Of a DNA stretch of 64,000 nucleotides, positions 13,155 through 26,621 are shown piece by piece. The position numbers and the translations under genes were made by a program. The notes under the pieces were generated by a model. The model was given only the letters and a program-made list of their open reading frames with translations. It ran no database searches and was not told where the DNA came from. The stretch comes from Certhia americana (taxonomy: Eukaryota > Chordata > Aves > Passeriformes > Certhiidae). Each line of letters begins with the position of its first letter. Positions within the stretch are counted from its first letter, which is position 1. Location of the stretch: contig CM031858.1 in the NCBI GenBank assembly GCA_018697195.1, positions 114,266,380 to 114,330,379 on the forward strand. The letters are read 5' to 3'.

Positions 13155-16100
13155 GTAAGTATTTTGTTAAAGAAAATTTGTTATAGCACTACACTATATA
13201 CGTAATGCCCAGTTATTACTGAAGAGCCCTTCCAGATAAGACCATAACTTAAGAAAAAAGTAGTAATATAGCTAGCTCACAATTATTTTTCCTGTTCATA
13301 TTTTAGAGGATGGCAGTTCAATACAGACATGCTTTAAAGTAAGAGTTGTTTTCCAACCATTGTTTTCTATACCATAGTTTTTGCTGTTTGAATTAAAATC
13401 AGTACTGTGAGAAATACGTGAGCACTCATTTGTATGTGTGTTTTCTTGTGTACCATCTGTGAGAGAAAACGACAAATTGCCTGGCAGTAGTCTACAGGAA
13501 GGACTAGAACCTTATAAGCAATTGAGAAAAAACATAAACCATTTCTGTTTTCTTCTTTTTTCTACTATGCTGTCCTGAAATCAACCAGGGATTCCTTTGA
13601 GAAGAGATTCAAGTGTTTTGTTTACCCCAATGTCACTGTCATTTAATACTTGGGGACAGGTCCCCTAGCAAATATCAGCAAGTTAAAAAATGTGTTGTGA
13701 AGTGTCAGTGGAAACATTTTCAGGTCAAAATTCCAAAGTAGTCAGAAATAATGAAGACTTAAACTCCAAATCCTCAAGTGAAGCTAAATGTAATATGTGC
13801 ATTCAGTTGGGTAAATCTGCTTGAATTAATAAAAAGACATTAATAAAAAAATCCCCACCCAGCTTTCTGTTTTTATGTCTACAAAGACAGTCATGAGACT
13901 GTAATGTACTAGTTATCATCTCCATGTTTCTTCCTAACCAGAAAAGAGAAACAGACTGACACACATATTTTTTATGAACATTTAACTGTAAATGACCATT
14001 CTGTGCAACTCTCTCTGCGAATTTTATGGGAGAAACTAAACTAAAAATTGTGTTTCCATTTGTCTCTTAAAACAGTGACTTGCTTTCTGTAGGATGAATC
14101 CTAGTCTCTCAGTCTAGTTCCAGTTTCAGTGAAAATTGAATCATTTGCATTCAACCAAACAGTTTAGCCAACAGCTTTATTATTCCACAAAAACATAACT
14201 TTGGTGAGAGGAGAATGATGAATTTGGGTAAGTAAAAACTTTCTCACAGAGAAAGTTGATTTTCACGAGTGACTTGGAATTGGATTCTGCATTCTGCTAA
14301 GTGCACAGTTCTGAGAGACAACCATAATATCTGTTTCACCTTATGTTCAGAAAATAGATTATAGTTTCCTACCAATTCAAAATTTTTTCCAGCACAGTTT
14401 CATTCTTCATTATGTTATAGTAAGCAGGCACAGATGCACAGGCTGCTCATTGCCTGTGAGTGTCAAGAGTGATCAGACTTAATATATTGATTATGAGGAG
14501 GAGTGGCTTATTCTTAACCAGCTTTTGAAATGTCATACTGTCAAGATGTCCAGGAGTACCCAGAGACTATTGAGATCAGAGCTTCTGAAAAAAGAGACTA
14601 TAAAAGAGAAGAGCAGTTTAGGAAGTTATCTGTCAGTTAACTATATGACAGCTTAGCTTCAGCTGATCTTCAGTCATCTTTGTTTTACTCTGGGCTCATT
14701 CAGTGAGGAACTGAGACAGATTAGAGACTGGGCTTTTATGCCTTATGTGGAAAAGATTAATTAATTAGCAGTTTAATTTCATATTCAGTTGTCATATCAG
14801 TGATCTCATAGACCTTGCATGATCGAGCTTTGTCATAGCATAACAATCACAAGAGGTTTGGAAAGATATTCTGTAGTCAGCTCTGCATCATTCTATCACG
14901 CCAATGTCAGAGCTGGTAAGAGGGCATTTCAGAAATTCAAGGTCCTGTGAGAAAAAATAATTCCCTTTCATCCTCCCAGCACCTATAGTAGTGAAGATTC
15001 TACGAGGTGGAACAGTGATAAGCAGTCCGCTTCAGAGTGGAGGTGAAAACTTTCCATGTAACATATATTTACTGAATAAGAGGCAAGTTAAAATTCTAAT
15101 GTTAGGGAGCCATTAATTTAAGCACTCGTGGTCATATTTTGTGTGAGCTGTACCCTGCAAATGGGTTTCAGGGAAAGTCATAAAAAGCTGATTGGCATAA
15201 TTCAGTGTTTGCTGATTTTCAGGGTAAGATCAATGTGCTTAGGTCAGGTTTAAAGCACTGGTTACAGTAAAAATTATAAGTTCTTCTGAAGGCCAGAAAT
15301 CTCATTTCTCCTTGGATGAGGCTAGTAACCTGTTCAACCACCTAGCCAAATAGCAAACTTTGAAAATCATCAAGGCTAGGTAGGTTACTTGAGGGCTCTT
15401 TGTCATTTTTCAGCCAGTCTGGCATTATGCCAACTCTAATGAAGCATAAATCCCAGATCCCTGTGACTGCTGCTGCTGGCTATGGATTCTGCCAAAATGC
15501 AGTCTGCCCATATCAGGTTTTCTCAGTAACCTTTGTATGTTTGTACATTACAGAGAGGCTCTGGCAAATCAGGAATACGTAGGAATAGAGTTATTTGTAT
15601 GCCTCTGATTCCTCATATATTTGATGCAAGATAAATAGAGAAAGTGCATTGCCCTGGTGGAGAGGGCAGGTGGGTGCTCTCAGCTCTCAAACGAAGTTGA
15701 TTTGAGGGATCTGAAGTTGATTTGAACTGGCTTTATATTGCTCTCTAAAAGTTTCCTACATAGCAGGGATATTTTACTACTGTTTCCTTCTGTTTTCTCT
15801 ATTTATTTTCCTTTTCTGCCTCAAAATAGACAATGTATCATAATAGCACATAGGAAGGAATTTTCTCTCAAAACAAGGAGAAAAGACACAATATGTTCCA
15901 AGGATATCCTTGCTGCACTCAGCTAAAAGGAGATGGTTTCCTGTAATGTGATGCCTGTAGGGTGTCCTGAGGTTTAGTGAGTTTTTGTGGGTGGTAAATA
16001 AAGTGTGGTTTGGTAGCAGAGTTCAGTTAATAGATATTTCTCAGTTGCCTCTTCTTCTGTTGTACAAGATTTTTAGTTAGATTTAGATAGAAAGTTCATA

Positions 16101-19100
16101 TGAATAGAGAAAATATCCAGTAAATTCTGCCATGACTAATTTTGTTTTGGAGTTATTCCCTACCTTGCAAGTACTTGATAATGGACTAAGAATAAGCACA
16201 GGATTCCCAAATTTGAAAGGGAACAGACCTGCTTCTAAAAAGCAATAACAGTGTGTTCCCATTGCCAGATGGAGGCGGAAACCCCTAAGAAAAAGAATTA
16301 AGCAGACTGACTGCTCTGCCTCAAGGCAACACAAATTTCTGCATCTTCAGGAAGTAAGCAACCAACTCCTACATCTTGCAAAGTGTGAATGTCATTCTAG
16401 GTCTTAAGACCAAAAAACACCAGAGTAAAAAAGCTCCCAAAATAGTGTATTGTGAAAACAGTTTTAGAAATTCTGTAAAAATACATAAATGGCTCAAATT
16501 TTAAAAAACCCAGAAAATAAACCTTACTTTTTCAGAGCTTTCTGACTTATATTATGAAATGTTGACATTTGACTTTGCCATGCCCAGATTTCTAGGTACA
16601 GAAATTGTTGCAGGTTTGATTTTCACAATTTTATCGAAGGAATTTCAGGTACTAGACCAGTGGTTAAAAGAATTTCTGGCAGAAAATTGTTATGACTGAT
16701 CCCATTTAATTAATTTTAGTTGTGACTGATCCCGTTTAATTTCTGAAAGTCAAGAAATGATCCCTAATTCTAACATATCTCTGGATAAATCTCTGTAATG
16801 TGAATCAGATTCTTGGTTATACCATTATAGAAAAGGGAGAATTCTGAGATTTTTCTTTTTCCCAGAATTCCTTTTGTCCCCCCTGCAATTCATTTTAGTG
16901 CTTCCCAGTTCATGTTTCAAAGTAAATGGCTCTAGCTTTGCATAAACTGTAAACGTACAATAACACACTAACACACTAATCAGTCTGAAAGGAAGTTAAC
17001 ACAGGTCAGTGATACCAGGGGAACAGTCTTTTTTAATGTGGTCACAAGTATGAAACACAGAAAATGACCTATTGAAGCTCAGCTATCTCATTTCTACAGC
17101 TTCACTTCTGAAGAGATATAGAAATCATTGAACACAATAAATACTTGGCATCAGTCTTCTGTCTCATGTAGCCATCCTCTCCAAGTAGATGTCTATGTGA
17201 ATAGAATATTAGACAAAGGATTTTTTTATTCTTCTGGCATGAGCAGGTTGAATGAATTTGTTGAACTGAGAGAAAAATGCAGTCAGCCTGTGTTAGTTCA
17301 CTTACGAAACTAGAAGCATTAAAAGTAAGTGTAGGAGAATAAAGAATCACAGACACTAAGAGGCCTTAAATCTGTAACCTTTGATTTATTCCCTGGAAAA
17401 CTCCCAACTGGTGTCTTACTCTTCTTACTGAAATAATAATTAAAATCACAATCATGGATTTAAATTAAAATAAATCAACTTGCCTGAAATATCTTCTCTG
17501 AACATGCTGCCCCTTTGAGGAGAGAATAGGCAGTTTTGCACCTGTGATTCCTCTTAACGTAGGGCTTGCTCTCTCCTGGAGCAGAGGGATATTACAAAGA
17601 GAAAAAAAAAAGCTCCACTGGGGAAATACAGTATTGCAAAATTATCTTAATTTCCTCTCTGCTGTGTTCCTGGGACACCCTTCAAAATGGGACATGGTTG
17701 GACAGGATAAGAGATTCAGGGCTATGTTGGGAGTCTTTGTAAAAATTTGAAGCTCCTCATAAACCCTTGGAGTGCTCAGGCACAGAAAAAGCTCAAACAA
17801 TGCTTGACTTCACCAAGTGTGACACCCTGAAGAGTACCACATGCCAACCTGGCACAAGGAGATAAAATTCAAAGCTGGCACATATATCAAACAGCAAAAG
17901 TTCCTCATTAGGCAAAGTGTGGATCTTCCACACACTACATCTGACTCATTGCTGGAAATGACCTTAAAAAAAGAGTTCAGATGGAAGGATCTTTTCAGCT
18001 AGTGTGTTACTCAGAAGACTGGCTGTGAGATGAGTATTTGCCTGCTGTTTTCTAGCTGAGCCCAGAAGAGTCGGGGAACAGTCAAATGTAATGCAGAAAC
18101 AGGTTCTGTAACAAGAGGAAAAACAGGATTAGCTAAAAAAACAATAAGATGAAAGAGGAAAATTATAAATCAAGGAAACCAGATCAGGTTTTCATCTAGT
18201 CTCCATCTTCAAGCAGGCCGAGAAAAACAAAAGATAGCAGAATAGCACACAGTTATGTAAGAAAAAGTCACATCTGATTTATTCCTGAACTAAATGGTTC
18301 TAAAATTCATTTTACCAGCGTATTTCATTGTGGGCTTACACAAAATCACAAACCAGTTCTCTTTATATCAGTCCCATTAGTAAATTATTGTATTATTACA
18401 GTATTTGCCACAATCTAAACAAAAGCTTTTAATTTTCCTCTTGCCATGCAGGATCAAGTGTTTTCAACAAATAATTCCTTTGAATTCAGAGGATGACTTA
18501 CCTTCAAGCACTTATGTAGCTTCCTAAACTATACTGTCCAGCTAAGGCACTGGATTTTTCCCACACCTGAAATAGATTCCCAGTTGCATAGTGGAGTTCT
18601 AACACTGTTGTGAATACAGGTGACTTGCCAAAAAACAACCTCTAAAAAATGCCCAAGCCATGAGGTGAGGTCAGTACAAACATCTCTTCAAAATTTCCTG
18701 AATTTTGTATTCAACTCTAATGAGCGATCTGATCTGACAAATAGCAAATGATCTGACTGGACATGACAAATTAAGTTAGGAAAATCTGAGATAAAAAAAG
18801 TTGAAAAAGTTAGCTAGTTCTGTAATAGCCAGTAGGTCTTACATATGTATCAGGTACACATCTTTCAAGATATTAATATTCTTTTCATGTTACATAAGAG
18901 CATTCTAAGAACTGAAATTTATTAAAATAATTACTGCAATTAAATTTTGTTATTTTGTTACAAAGAATGCAGAAAACACCCCTAGGCAAAGTATATTTTT
19001 TTCTGTTTCCTAGGTGTTAATTTCTGTTTTCACTCCCACTTCAACAATTGTCTTGTGTTTATGAAGTCTGAGCTATACTTATATTCAAGAGATTTTAAAA

Positions 19101-19263
19101 ATTAATTATTCATTATTTTTTATAGTAAATGGGATGTAAACTCATGGCAATCTGCAATTCTTCATTGTAATAGTAACAAAGGAATCCATTGCTCTCTACC
19201 ATTGATCCTAAAAATGGTCAATCTGTTGGTAGACATATGCTAAAAATGTTTTTCCTGTTTTAG
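13155..19263. other. Intron between e4 and e5
   Basis: About 6.1 kb of AT-rich sequence. I see no exon-like segment with PLAT motifs and no clear mobile element. Short frames near 15400, 15738 and 17544 have no recognisable features. Confidence 0.5.
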
Positions 19264-19433
19264 CACAATGGTGGAGAGTGCAGGTTAAAACAGATGGAGA
19301 TTCCCCAGAGCCACAGGAGTGTAAAGGGACCCTTGTGATTTATGGCTCAAAGCGCAAAAGTGATGAGCTTCTGCTTTCCCCAAAAACCCCAGGATATGTG
19401 TGCTTTCTCCCCAGAGCAACGGATGAATTCATT
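19264..19433 (+). CDS. PLAT exon e5: domain 2 N-terminal half (divergent type)
   Basis: The acceptor follows a T-rich tract ending ctgttttag; the donor is gtaagc. The exon is 170 nt, begins with two bases completing the codon from e4, and ends in phase 0. It reads QWWRVQVKTDGD, GTLVIYGSKRKSDELLL and RATDEFI, with no stop. The WxVxVxTxD opening and the xDEFI end place it as the first half of a PLAT domain, but the usual AGTDANV segment is replaced by an unrelated stretch (SPEPQECK), as in e9 and e13. The intron position after DEFI differs from that in domains 1, 3 and 5. Its original partner is probably e6. With e6 decayed, e10 is the next clean second half in the same phase. Confidence 0.82.
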
Positions 19434-19488
19434 GTAAGCCAGAAATACACAGTTACTACAAAGAACTTATCGTGACATTGCCCTTTAG

Positions 19489-19560
19489 GATATAGATATA
19501 GATATATGTATATATGTGTATGTGTGTGTGTGTATACATAACTAGCATTATATATATACA
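19489..19560. repeat. TA/TG dinucleotide-rich microsatellite
   Basis: A mixed TATA/TGTG tract just downstream of e5. It gives a spurious minus-strand frame rich in Tyr, Ile, Thr and His. Confidence 0.85.
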
Positions 19561-22260
19561 GTTGATTTGTCTGGTAAAAAGTAATATAATTATTTACAAA
19601 GATGGAATGACACAAGTATAGGTCTTGGGTCATCTCCTACTGCTAGTCTTGTTCTACTACAGCCAGATCTTCTCTGTAATTTATTGCATTCACCAGCTCA
19701 TCTAGCATTTTTTCTAATTCCCTAAAGATTCCTGAGTTGAAGTTCATACAAAAGGCAATATACAATTATTTGTGAGTGCAGAAGATGAAGGATTGGACAG
19801 CATTCCCAGGGGACATAAGTGGGCTTTCCTTTCCTTCATTTCCATCTTTGTAAAGTAGTATCCACTAGCCGCAGGATCATTCTGTCTCTCAGGCCAGCAG
19901 GCAGAGGATTTTTCTGGGTAATCATAAATGACTGGAGAATGCATTCATGCATATCAAGGAGTGGTGAACTCTGAAGAAATAGCTTATATTTGGCCAGTAT
20001 TAAAATCAACCCTAACACAGTCCTGACCACCCGTACACCTGACACACATGCTGCTGCTGCTTTGAGAGGATTCATCTGAGGCATCTTTTAAATCTTCAGA
20101 TTCTGTCCTGGCTTTCTAGGCTAAGTCATTGCAAATTCTGTTGATTGGCATGAAGCACAGCTTCTAGCCAGCAAGATGGGAGAAATAGCTTGCAATTCAA
20201 GGCAGTTTTGTAGAGCTCAGAAAAACTTTTCAATGGCTGCAATAAACATTCTGAAAACAGTGGCAAAACTACATTTAGAAAATTATGTTAAAGCTTCACT
20301 GTAATGACCTGATACAGGCTGAATTTTTAGTTTAAATAAAAAGCTAAAGCAATTTAGGAACTTTATGGGGAGTAAATAAAAAGATAAATGGAATTTCTTA
20401 AAGACAAGGAAGCAGCTGCTTATCAGAAAACACACAGGAAACACACTGAGCAACAAAACAAGCTTCCTATCCTATGCCATGAACATAAACTGAAGAGGTC
20501 AGTAGAGGAAGAATCTATCTATGGAGTAGCAGCACCTGCTGACTGAATTTTGGCAAGCATCATTGCATAAAGCAGACCTTTGCTACATCCACTGTGCTGG
20601 TAATTTCCCAAATGGCACGTATTCCTTGTTAAGGCTGCCTAATTTCAATGATTTGGTATCACACTAGGAGAAATTAGTATTTCTGTGTGTCAGTTGTAGT
20701 CTGACTCCTCATAGTCTACTATCCTTGGTACACGGTATATTACCCATTGTACTCTTCCACCCCAGCAGCTTTCTGAATACTTGTTCATACCTTAGATACA
20801 CTTTGGGTTAGTGCCTGTATTTTCCCCACAGCTATTTGTCTCCTTGTTTTTGTTGCTTTGTAGAAGAAGTTAGTACTATATGAGCATTATTTACTGTGCA
20901 TGACATTTTATCTCTTTGCTGCATTGCTTCCAGTGCAGTTTACAGAATAGCAGCTCTGGTATAAAGGAGCATTTGGGTATTCACAGGTATCTTCATGAAC
21001 ACCCTCACATCTCTTTAGGTACTTGAGCCAATAAACCCAGTTTCTTTTTGCTTTCCCTTTCTTTGTTCTTACTAAGACTGCAGAAAAATGCAGAAACTTT
21101 GCTTATGTTTTCTCACTGTAGCAGCAGGTTGGAGGCATAAATGTGATATCACAAGGAGGACAAGCTGTGAATTCAGCTTTTCAACAAGAAAGAATACATG
21201 AACTTTTAACCACACCCCAAGATCCTGGTCCTAGACAAACATCCTTAATAACATAGCTCTGTAAAAAGAACAACAGGTTATGTGCTCATATAGTTTTGAA
21301 ACAGTAAGCTTAATTTTGATCTCAGAGATGCATTCATTGCACACTGGGGACAGAAAGGCATGTAAATTCCTGATTTTCCAGGTGTTCTCATACAAGTATA
21401 TGCACAGATGTGTATCATATTCAGAATAATTTTTCCATCCAGAATATGTCCAATCAACTATGAAAGAACAGGCATAGTTTAATTGCACATAGCCAGCATA
21501 AAGAATAAATTAAAAGAGAGAAAATAGCATCATGCTCTAAGGTACAGTTGGGTTTTAGTAGCCTCAGACATGTGTAGACTGGTAGTTGAACTGCTTAAAT
21601 AAGAATGAATTTAATTAGAATGCCTTAGTTTTAAAAAACAAAGTGAAAAATAGGTGAATATGTCAATGTTATAAAATCTGACAGGAGATGTAGCGCTGAA
21701 GGCAGCATGGCAAGAAGCCAGAGGAGAGGTGGGTCTTTTTTCCTTGGTAGTCCGGTGATGTTTGGAGTCAATTATTGGACTCACATGGAATGAATAAATT
21801 TGAAAAGTATTTAAGTCTCTTTCAGTCATCTTCATTTCTTGGTTGCTAGTAGAATAAGTTTGTCAGAGGATGCCTTTGGAAAGTCCTAGTGTATTGTGCA
21901 TGTTCTGTTCTCCAGAGAATCATAAAATACATGGCACAGAGTGTGAGATGAGGATGCCCAAAACTATTGTGCAAAAACAACAGCACAGGTAGTAAAAAAT
22001 GAACAATGGTGCTCTACAAGTAGAACTGTTGGCAAATACACAAAAATTCTGAATGTATTTTGTGTTAAGCATCAAGAAGGTGACAGAAAGTGTTAAATCA
22101 CATAGTACAATAATACATGTGTTTTCCACATGTATGAGATGATGCTCCAAACAAAAAACAGAAGGATTTCTGGAGTATATGGCAGATGGCTGTTCAATTG
22201 AATTTTAGGATGCTTAGACAAAACCCTATTAACTAGAAAATTTATGGGATGTGTATGATT
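19561..22260. other. Intronic sequence without recognised features
   Basis: AT-rich sequence between e5 and the T-rich tract at 22270. Short frames on both strands carry no family motif. I see no PLAT-like segment or clear repeat. Confidence 0.45.
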
Positions 22261-22269
22261 TATTTGTGG

Positions 22270-22313
22270 GGTTTTTTGGGGGTTTTTTTTTTGTTTTTTT
22301 TTTTTTTGTTTTA
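22270..22313 (+). repeat. T-rich low-complexity tract
   Basis: Runs of T interrupted by G, ending in an AG. It lies a little upstream of the LTR-like segment and looks like a decayed poly-T stretch. Confidence 0.8.
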
Positions 22314-22389
22314 ACAGGGAAAAGAATGAAAAGGAATTTAAATATGCACCCAAACAGTAAAATTTACAAGGCTTTAATTACCCTAGGCA

Positions 22390-22690
22390 TGATGTTGTTG
22401 CATCCCTTTTGGGAATGCTCTCTCCCCAAAACCCCTCCCCCAGAAACTGGACTGAGTTACCTGCCACTTGTCTCTTGACCTATGGCTTTCGGCCAGGTAA
22501 TCTGACCCCGACCCCAAAGGAAATAAAACCCCCTCTTCCTCCATGTACTCCCCCTCCTTGCTTCCTGGGATCCCTTCATTTGAGAATAAAGCTTTGGAAT
22601 ACATCCTGAGGTAAGGGGCCTCTTTTGAATCTCTTCTCCCTATCCTGTAGATCCCTTCTCCCAAAACTCCCTAAATCTGAACTAGCAGCT
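22390..22690 (+). mobile_element. Probable solo LTR, + strand
   Basis: A GC-richer 300-bp island with the order of signals expected of a retroviral LTR. A TATA-like AAATAAAA lies near 22519, a polyadenylation signal AATAAAG near 22586, and then a pyrimidine-rich stretch resembling U5. No primer-binding site or internal coding region follows, so it would be a solo LTR. I could not find matching target-site duplications, and the ends are approximate. The endogenous retrovirus family is not recognised. Confidence 0.55.
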
Positions 22691-23710
22691 TGTGGGGGGG
22701 TGGAGGAAAAGGGGAATCTTCATGATGTCTTTGAGAAGCCCTGTGTGAGCTAAAGAGGAAAAGACTGAAAATGTTATGAAATCCTCTAATCGTCTTTATC
22801 AGTTACCTGTCTCTGAGATCTTCAAAAGCCCAGTGTCTCCTCCTAATTTTAAGAGCCATTCTCCTTCAGCCATTAAAAACATATTGTGTTGTTTAGTCAA
22901 CTCAGCTAAAGTTTCAAGTTCTGAATATTAGAGAAAATTATTCAGAAGAAATAAATATGAAAAAAGTAATTAAGAAATTATAATATTGAATGAGGTAAAG
23001 TGTCCTCTTGCAAACATTCAACAAATTTAAAACCAGGACATTCACTGGATATACACTTTGAAATGGTTTATATGTCTGTCTCTGCTTCAAAATTCATGTT
23101 GCATCAATTGATAGACATTGGTGGAGGGAACAGATAATTTTGGGATCAGAGGTAGAATATCATATTCCAAAGGAAAACTGCTTGTACTAAATTGGTCAGA
23201 AAAGGATTACCAGAATGATGTAATGGCAGGACTGGGTACCATGATGGTTCTGAACAAAAAAGGTTAATACTGGCCACAACTTTAAGTGAAAAAACAAATC
23301 CATGAGAAAAGGGGATCTATCTAATATACTCAATTGAAAATAGCTGGTGTTTAGTTCCATGTATCATAAACAATATGATTATTAGTATTTGCTGGTTCAA
23401 AGGCAGTCAGGGAATTAATTGAAATGGCATTTCTAGAAACAAAATAGACAATTGTGGCTTCTAAATAGTCTGTTCTGTATTCTGGAATCATTTTCCTATA
23501 AATCTCCTCTGTGCATTTCCTACAAAGATTATAGCACATTTATTTATTTATGATAACTTAGAATCCTAGTGAATTGCAAATTTTGGTAGCAGAAGACAAA
23601 GTAAAATGTGAATTACAGCTTGCCCGTATAAAAAAACCCCAAATTCTGTAATTTTGCAACCCCCATACAGAGAGCTTTATGGAATAAGTTGTTCATAGCA
23701 TTTAGAGTAG

Positions 23711-23779
23711 CTGTGTGATGCAGTGATGGGGTTCTGTGTGATGCAGTGATGGGGTTCTGTGTGATACAGTGATGGGGTC
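23711..23779. repeat. Three tandem 23-bp units
   Basis: Three consecutive copies of a 23-bp unit beginning ctgtgtgatgcagtgatggg, the third with two changes. They sit at the left edge of the LTR-like segment, in what would be its U5 end on the minus strand. Confidence 0.9.
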
Positions 23780-24090
23780 CATGTGATTCCTTCTGGAGGC
23801 TGGCCTGGAACAGAGACTAGACAGAGCAAAAGGATAAAGTAGGTATTTATTAAAAGGCCTCAATGGGTACACCTGAGCAGCACGAGAGCCCAGCTGGGCC
23901 ACACCCAAGATGCACCCAAAATGGTCACCAAATGGACACCCGATCATGAGGTCTCACACTTTTATAAGTTCTGGTCCATTAGCATATTAGAAACAATTGT
24001 CCAATTATAGTTTCAGGTTACAAAGCTTCATCCTCCTTGTTTTTTCTTCTCACTTCACCATTGCTTTTGTTCTTGGGCCTGAAAATTGCA
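23711..24090 (-). mobile_element. Probable solo LTR, minus strand
   Basis: Read on the minus strand, it has TTATAAAAG near 23962 as a TATA box and AATAAATACC near 23850 as a polyadenylation signal about 110 bp downstream. It ends in a region of short tandem repeats. No internal retroviral sequence is attached. Terminal TG/CA can be placed at the given ends, but no convincing target-site duplication was found, so the ends are approximate. Confidence 0.6.
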
Positions 24091-24827
24091 TTTGTTGTCC
24101 TTGGTACCAATCTAGGAAAGGAATCGTTTTGTCTACCTGCTCTGTGAAGAGAGCTTACTAGCACTTAAAATGAAACCCAGAACTGCACACTAAAATAGCA
24201 CAGAATCTGAAAAATGTTAAAGCTAAAACTTAAGGCACGAGAAAAAAAATCAGCAGGCAATAATTTTAAAAGTCAGTAGTCAGTTCTGAAAGAGATGAAG
24301 CAATGACTGTTGTCTGTGAAAGAACTGTAGTTTAGATGGTTGAAGAACCTGTGCACTATCCTCCCAATGAACCCAAATAATTCCTGTTAAGTTTAATCAG
24401 GTGGAATGCATATTTTGCGAGGAATTAATCCACTTAGTCCACCACAGCTAATGATACATAGCAAATAATATCCTTTGCAACACACACAGCATGAATGAAA
24501 AATCTTGATGCAAAATTCTGCCCACACATTTTCCTTTTCACAGAGTGGAAACCAAGTCAGGGGGAGCTTTGATCTCTGTAAGCACGATGGCACAGAGACA
24601 GGCAGGGCAGGCTAGGCCTAGAGAGAGGACAAGTCTGATGCCCTCTTCTTTGGTGTAAAACTACTGCTGTGCAGCCTTTATGCTGTGGAGTTACAGTTCA
24701 GGAGCTGAGAGGTTCCGAGGAGCCCAGGGCTGTTATGTAGGCAAAGGAAAGCAGTTCTTCCCTGCTCCTTAAACTATGTCCTGAGTCATGAAGTTTTGTA
24801 GCAGTGGCATGGTAACCACTAAAAATT

Positions 24828-24935
24828 ACCTTCCAGAAATTCAGATTGGAAGGGGTCTTTTAATCCACCAAGTGCAATTCCTTCCTACCAAAGGCCTCTT
24901 TTCATAAGTTCTTCATTATAAACTATTCATAAAAT
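24828..24935 (-). mobile_element. Old CR1 LINE 3' end, minus strand
   Basis: The block around 'cagattggaaggggtctttt' parallels the 3' tail of the better-preserved CR1 copy at 50511-51777 (there 'cagattggaagagactttc'), in the same orientation. It is short and strongly diverged. Confidence 0.55.
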
Positions 24936-25844
24936 TCCTGTAAAACGGTATGGGTGGGTAACTTTATTTTCAATTAACTATTCCTCTTCATACTCTGATA
25001 TCTTAGTATTTCTTATGCGCTTAACAGTTATTAAAAATGGTGTACAACTCTCCCAAAATGACAAAAGCACATTTTTTTTTTAATATCTTTCTAATTAGAA
25101 TAAGGTAGCTGATCCTTCCCTACATACACGCATTCACTATGCAAACCCACATGAACTATCTTTAAGCAAGCAAGGTCAGCAGTGAAGGGCTGTCACATTC
25201 AGAGCTCTGCTGAGAAGAATAAACGAATCTGTTAGGAGGTCTCTGCTCTGTCCTAGGAGCCAATCTGCTGGTTGTGCTGCCAGAGCCAGGGCAGGATTGT
25301 GTAAGGCTAATTTCAGTTTCTTATTGTGATGTTATTTGTGTAGAAAGAATTTATTCCCTGGAAAGCCAACAAATCTTATGTTGTGACTGCTGTGGGGGGA
25401 AAAAAGAAAGCAATATGGGAGAAGAACAAAGCCACTGGCAACATTTTTTTGTGTTAAGTATTTTTGATACTTAATAAAAAGAATTGCTGCTTTTAAAAAT
25501 TGCTAGTTCTCAGTTGTTTCACTCAAAAATCACTTCCCATACTGTCTTTCTTGTAGTTGTCCAGTGAATGGCTGCCACATTGCTTCCTGCTATTCACAAG
25601 ATTTATCATGCAGTGGTTATTGTCAGGCAGATCATTATCCACAATCAACAACCATTTATTCAATTTCCACAATATGAGGACAGGGCTGTGCTGTCCTACA
25701 GAGATATTGCTGTAACATTAATGCTTTATTTTTATTCAGAAATATCCCTTTCCTTTAATGAAGACTTGGTTATAAAGTAGCTTTATGTTCTAGACAAAAT
25801 CATTTAGCAAATGAGAATAAAAGCCTTCTTTCACCAGCAGGGTT

Positions 25845-26025
25845 CTTAAACACTGGGACAGGCTGACCAGGGCAGTGGTTGAGTAATCATCCTGGAGGTA
25901 TTTACAAATATGTTGATGTGGCACTTAAAGACATGGTTTACTGGTGGACTTGGCAGTGCTGTGTTAATGGTTGGACTTGATGATCTTAAAGGTCTTTTCC
26001 AGATTAAGCAATTCTGCAATTCCAG
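25845..26025 (+). mobile_element. CR1 LINE 3' end, + strand
   Basis: The segment contains the typical end of a CR1 element: 'gggacaggctgaccaggg', then 'ggacttgatgatcttaaagg' and 'tcttttccag' just before the tail. It is 5' truncated to about 180 bp and lies in the intron before e6, in the gene's orientation. The terminal 8-bp repeats are degenerate. Confidence 0.75.
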
Positions 26026-26441
26026 GCTTATAGTAATTATCTTTAAATACCTCACTTGGCTGCTGATATCAGAATTTTTAATTGTAAGGTAATGCTCTCC
26101 TTATCCAGTAGGGTCCCAGCTTTCTGTGTTACTTTTTGTTTAAAGAGCCTAAATGCACAGATCTTACTAATTTTAACTGTGACTCACTCGAAAGTTATCA
26201 TGCTTACAGTGTGTATGCTTACAGAGTATCCTGCTTACAATGCTAATAAAGGATATAATCTCACCCCTGATTACACAATGAAGTAAAAAGGATTGATTCT
26301 ATCATCACACTTATCCCAGCCTCAAACTCACCTTTTGCATTATTTACTGTTAAGTTTAGAAATTCTACACTAGGATTGGGGAAAATCTCTCTAAGTGAAC
26401 CAGCCTTGGCAGTAGCCTCTTCCTCATGCTATTTGGAGCAG

Positions 26442-26621
26442 GTTGAGTCTGGAGATCTGGGAGATGTATACAAGATTTGAGTCAGCTGTGATGGTGTGCC
26501 AGGCTTCAAGGGCTGGCATCTGATGTCTTTTCACTTACAAGAGTTGTATATGAAAAAAGAATTGAACTTTGATTGTAACTGCTGACTCACTCTTATGAGA
26601 TAAGATGAGGAGCTGGAAAAA
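26442..26621 (+). pseudogene. Decayed PLAT exon e6: domain 2 C-terminal half
   Basis: After an acceptor ending ggagcag, the phase-0 frame reads VESGDLGDVYKI, stop, VSCDGVPGFKGWHLM, then LNFDCNC, stop, LTLMR, stop, DEELEK. This follows the PLAT second half strand by strand (DLGxxYKIRIxxD, GWHLxxV, FxCNxWL, DxExE). Stops are TGA 26478-26480 (where Arg is usual), TGA 26583-26585 (at the conserved Trp) and TAA 26601-26603. No donor is visible at the expected end. It begins at the same intron position as e10, after the DEFI of e5, so it was probably the original partner of e5. Three stops make it a clear relic. Confidence 0.78.
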
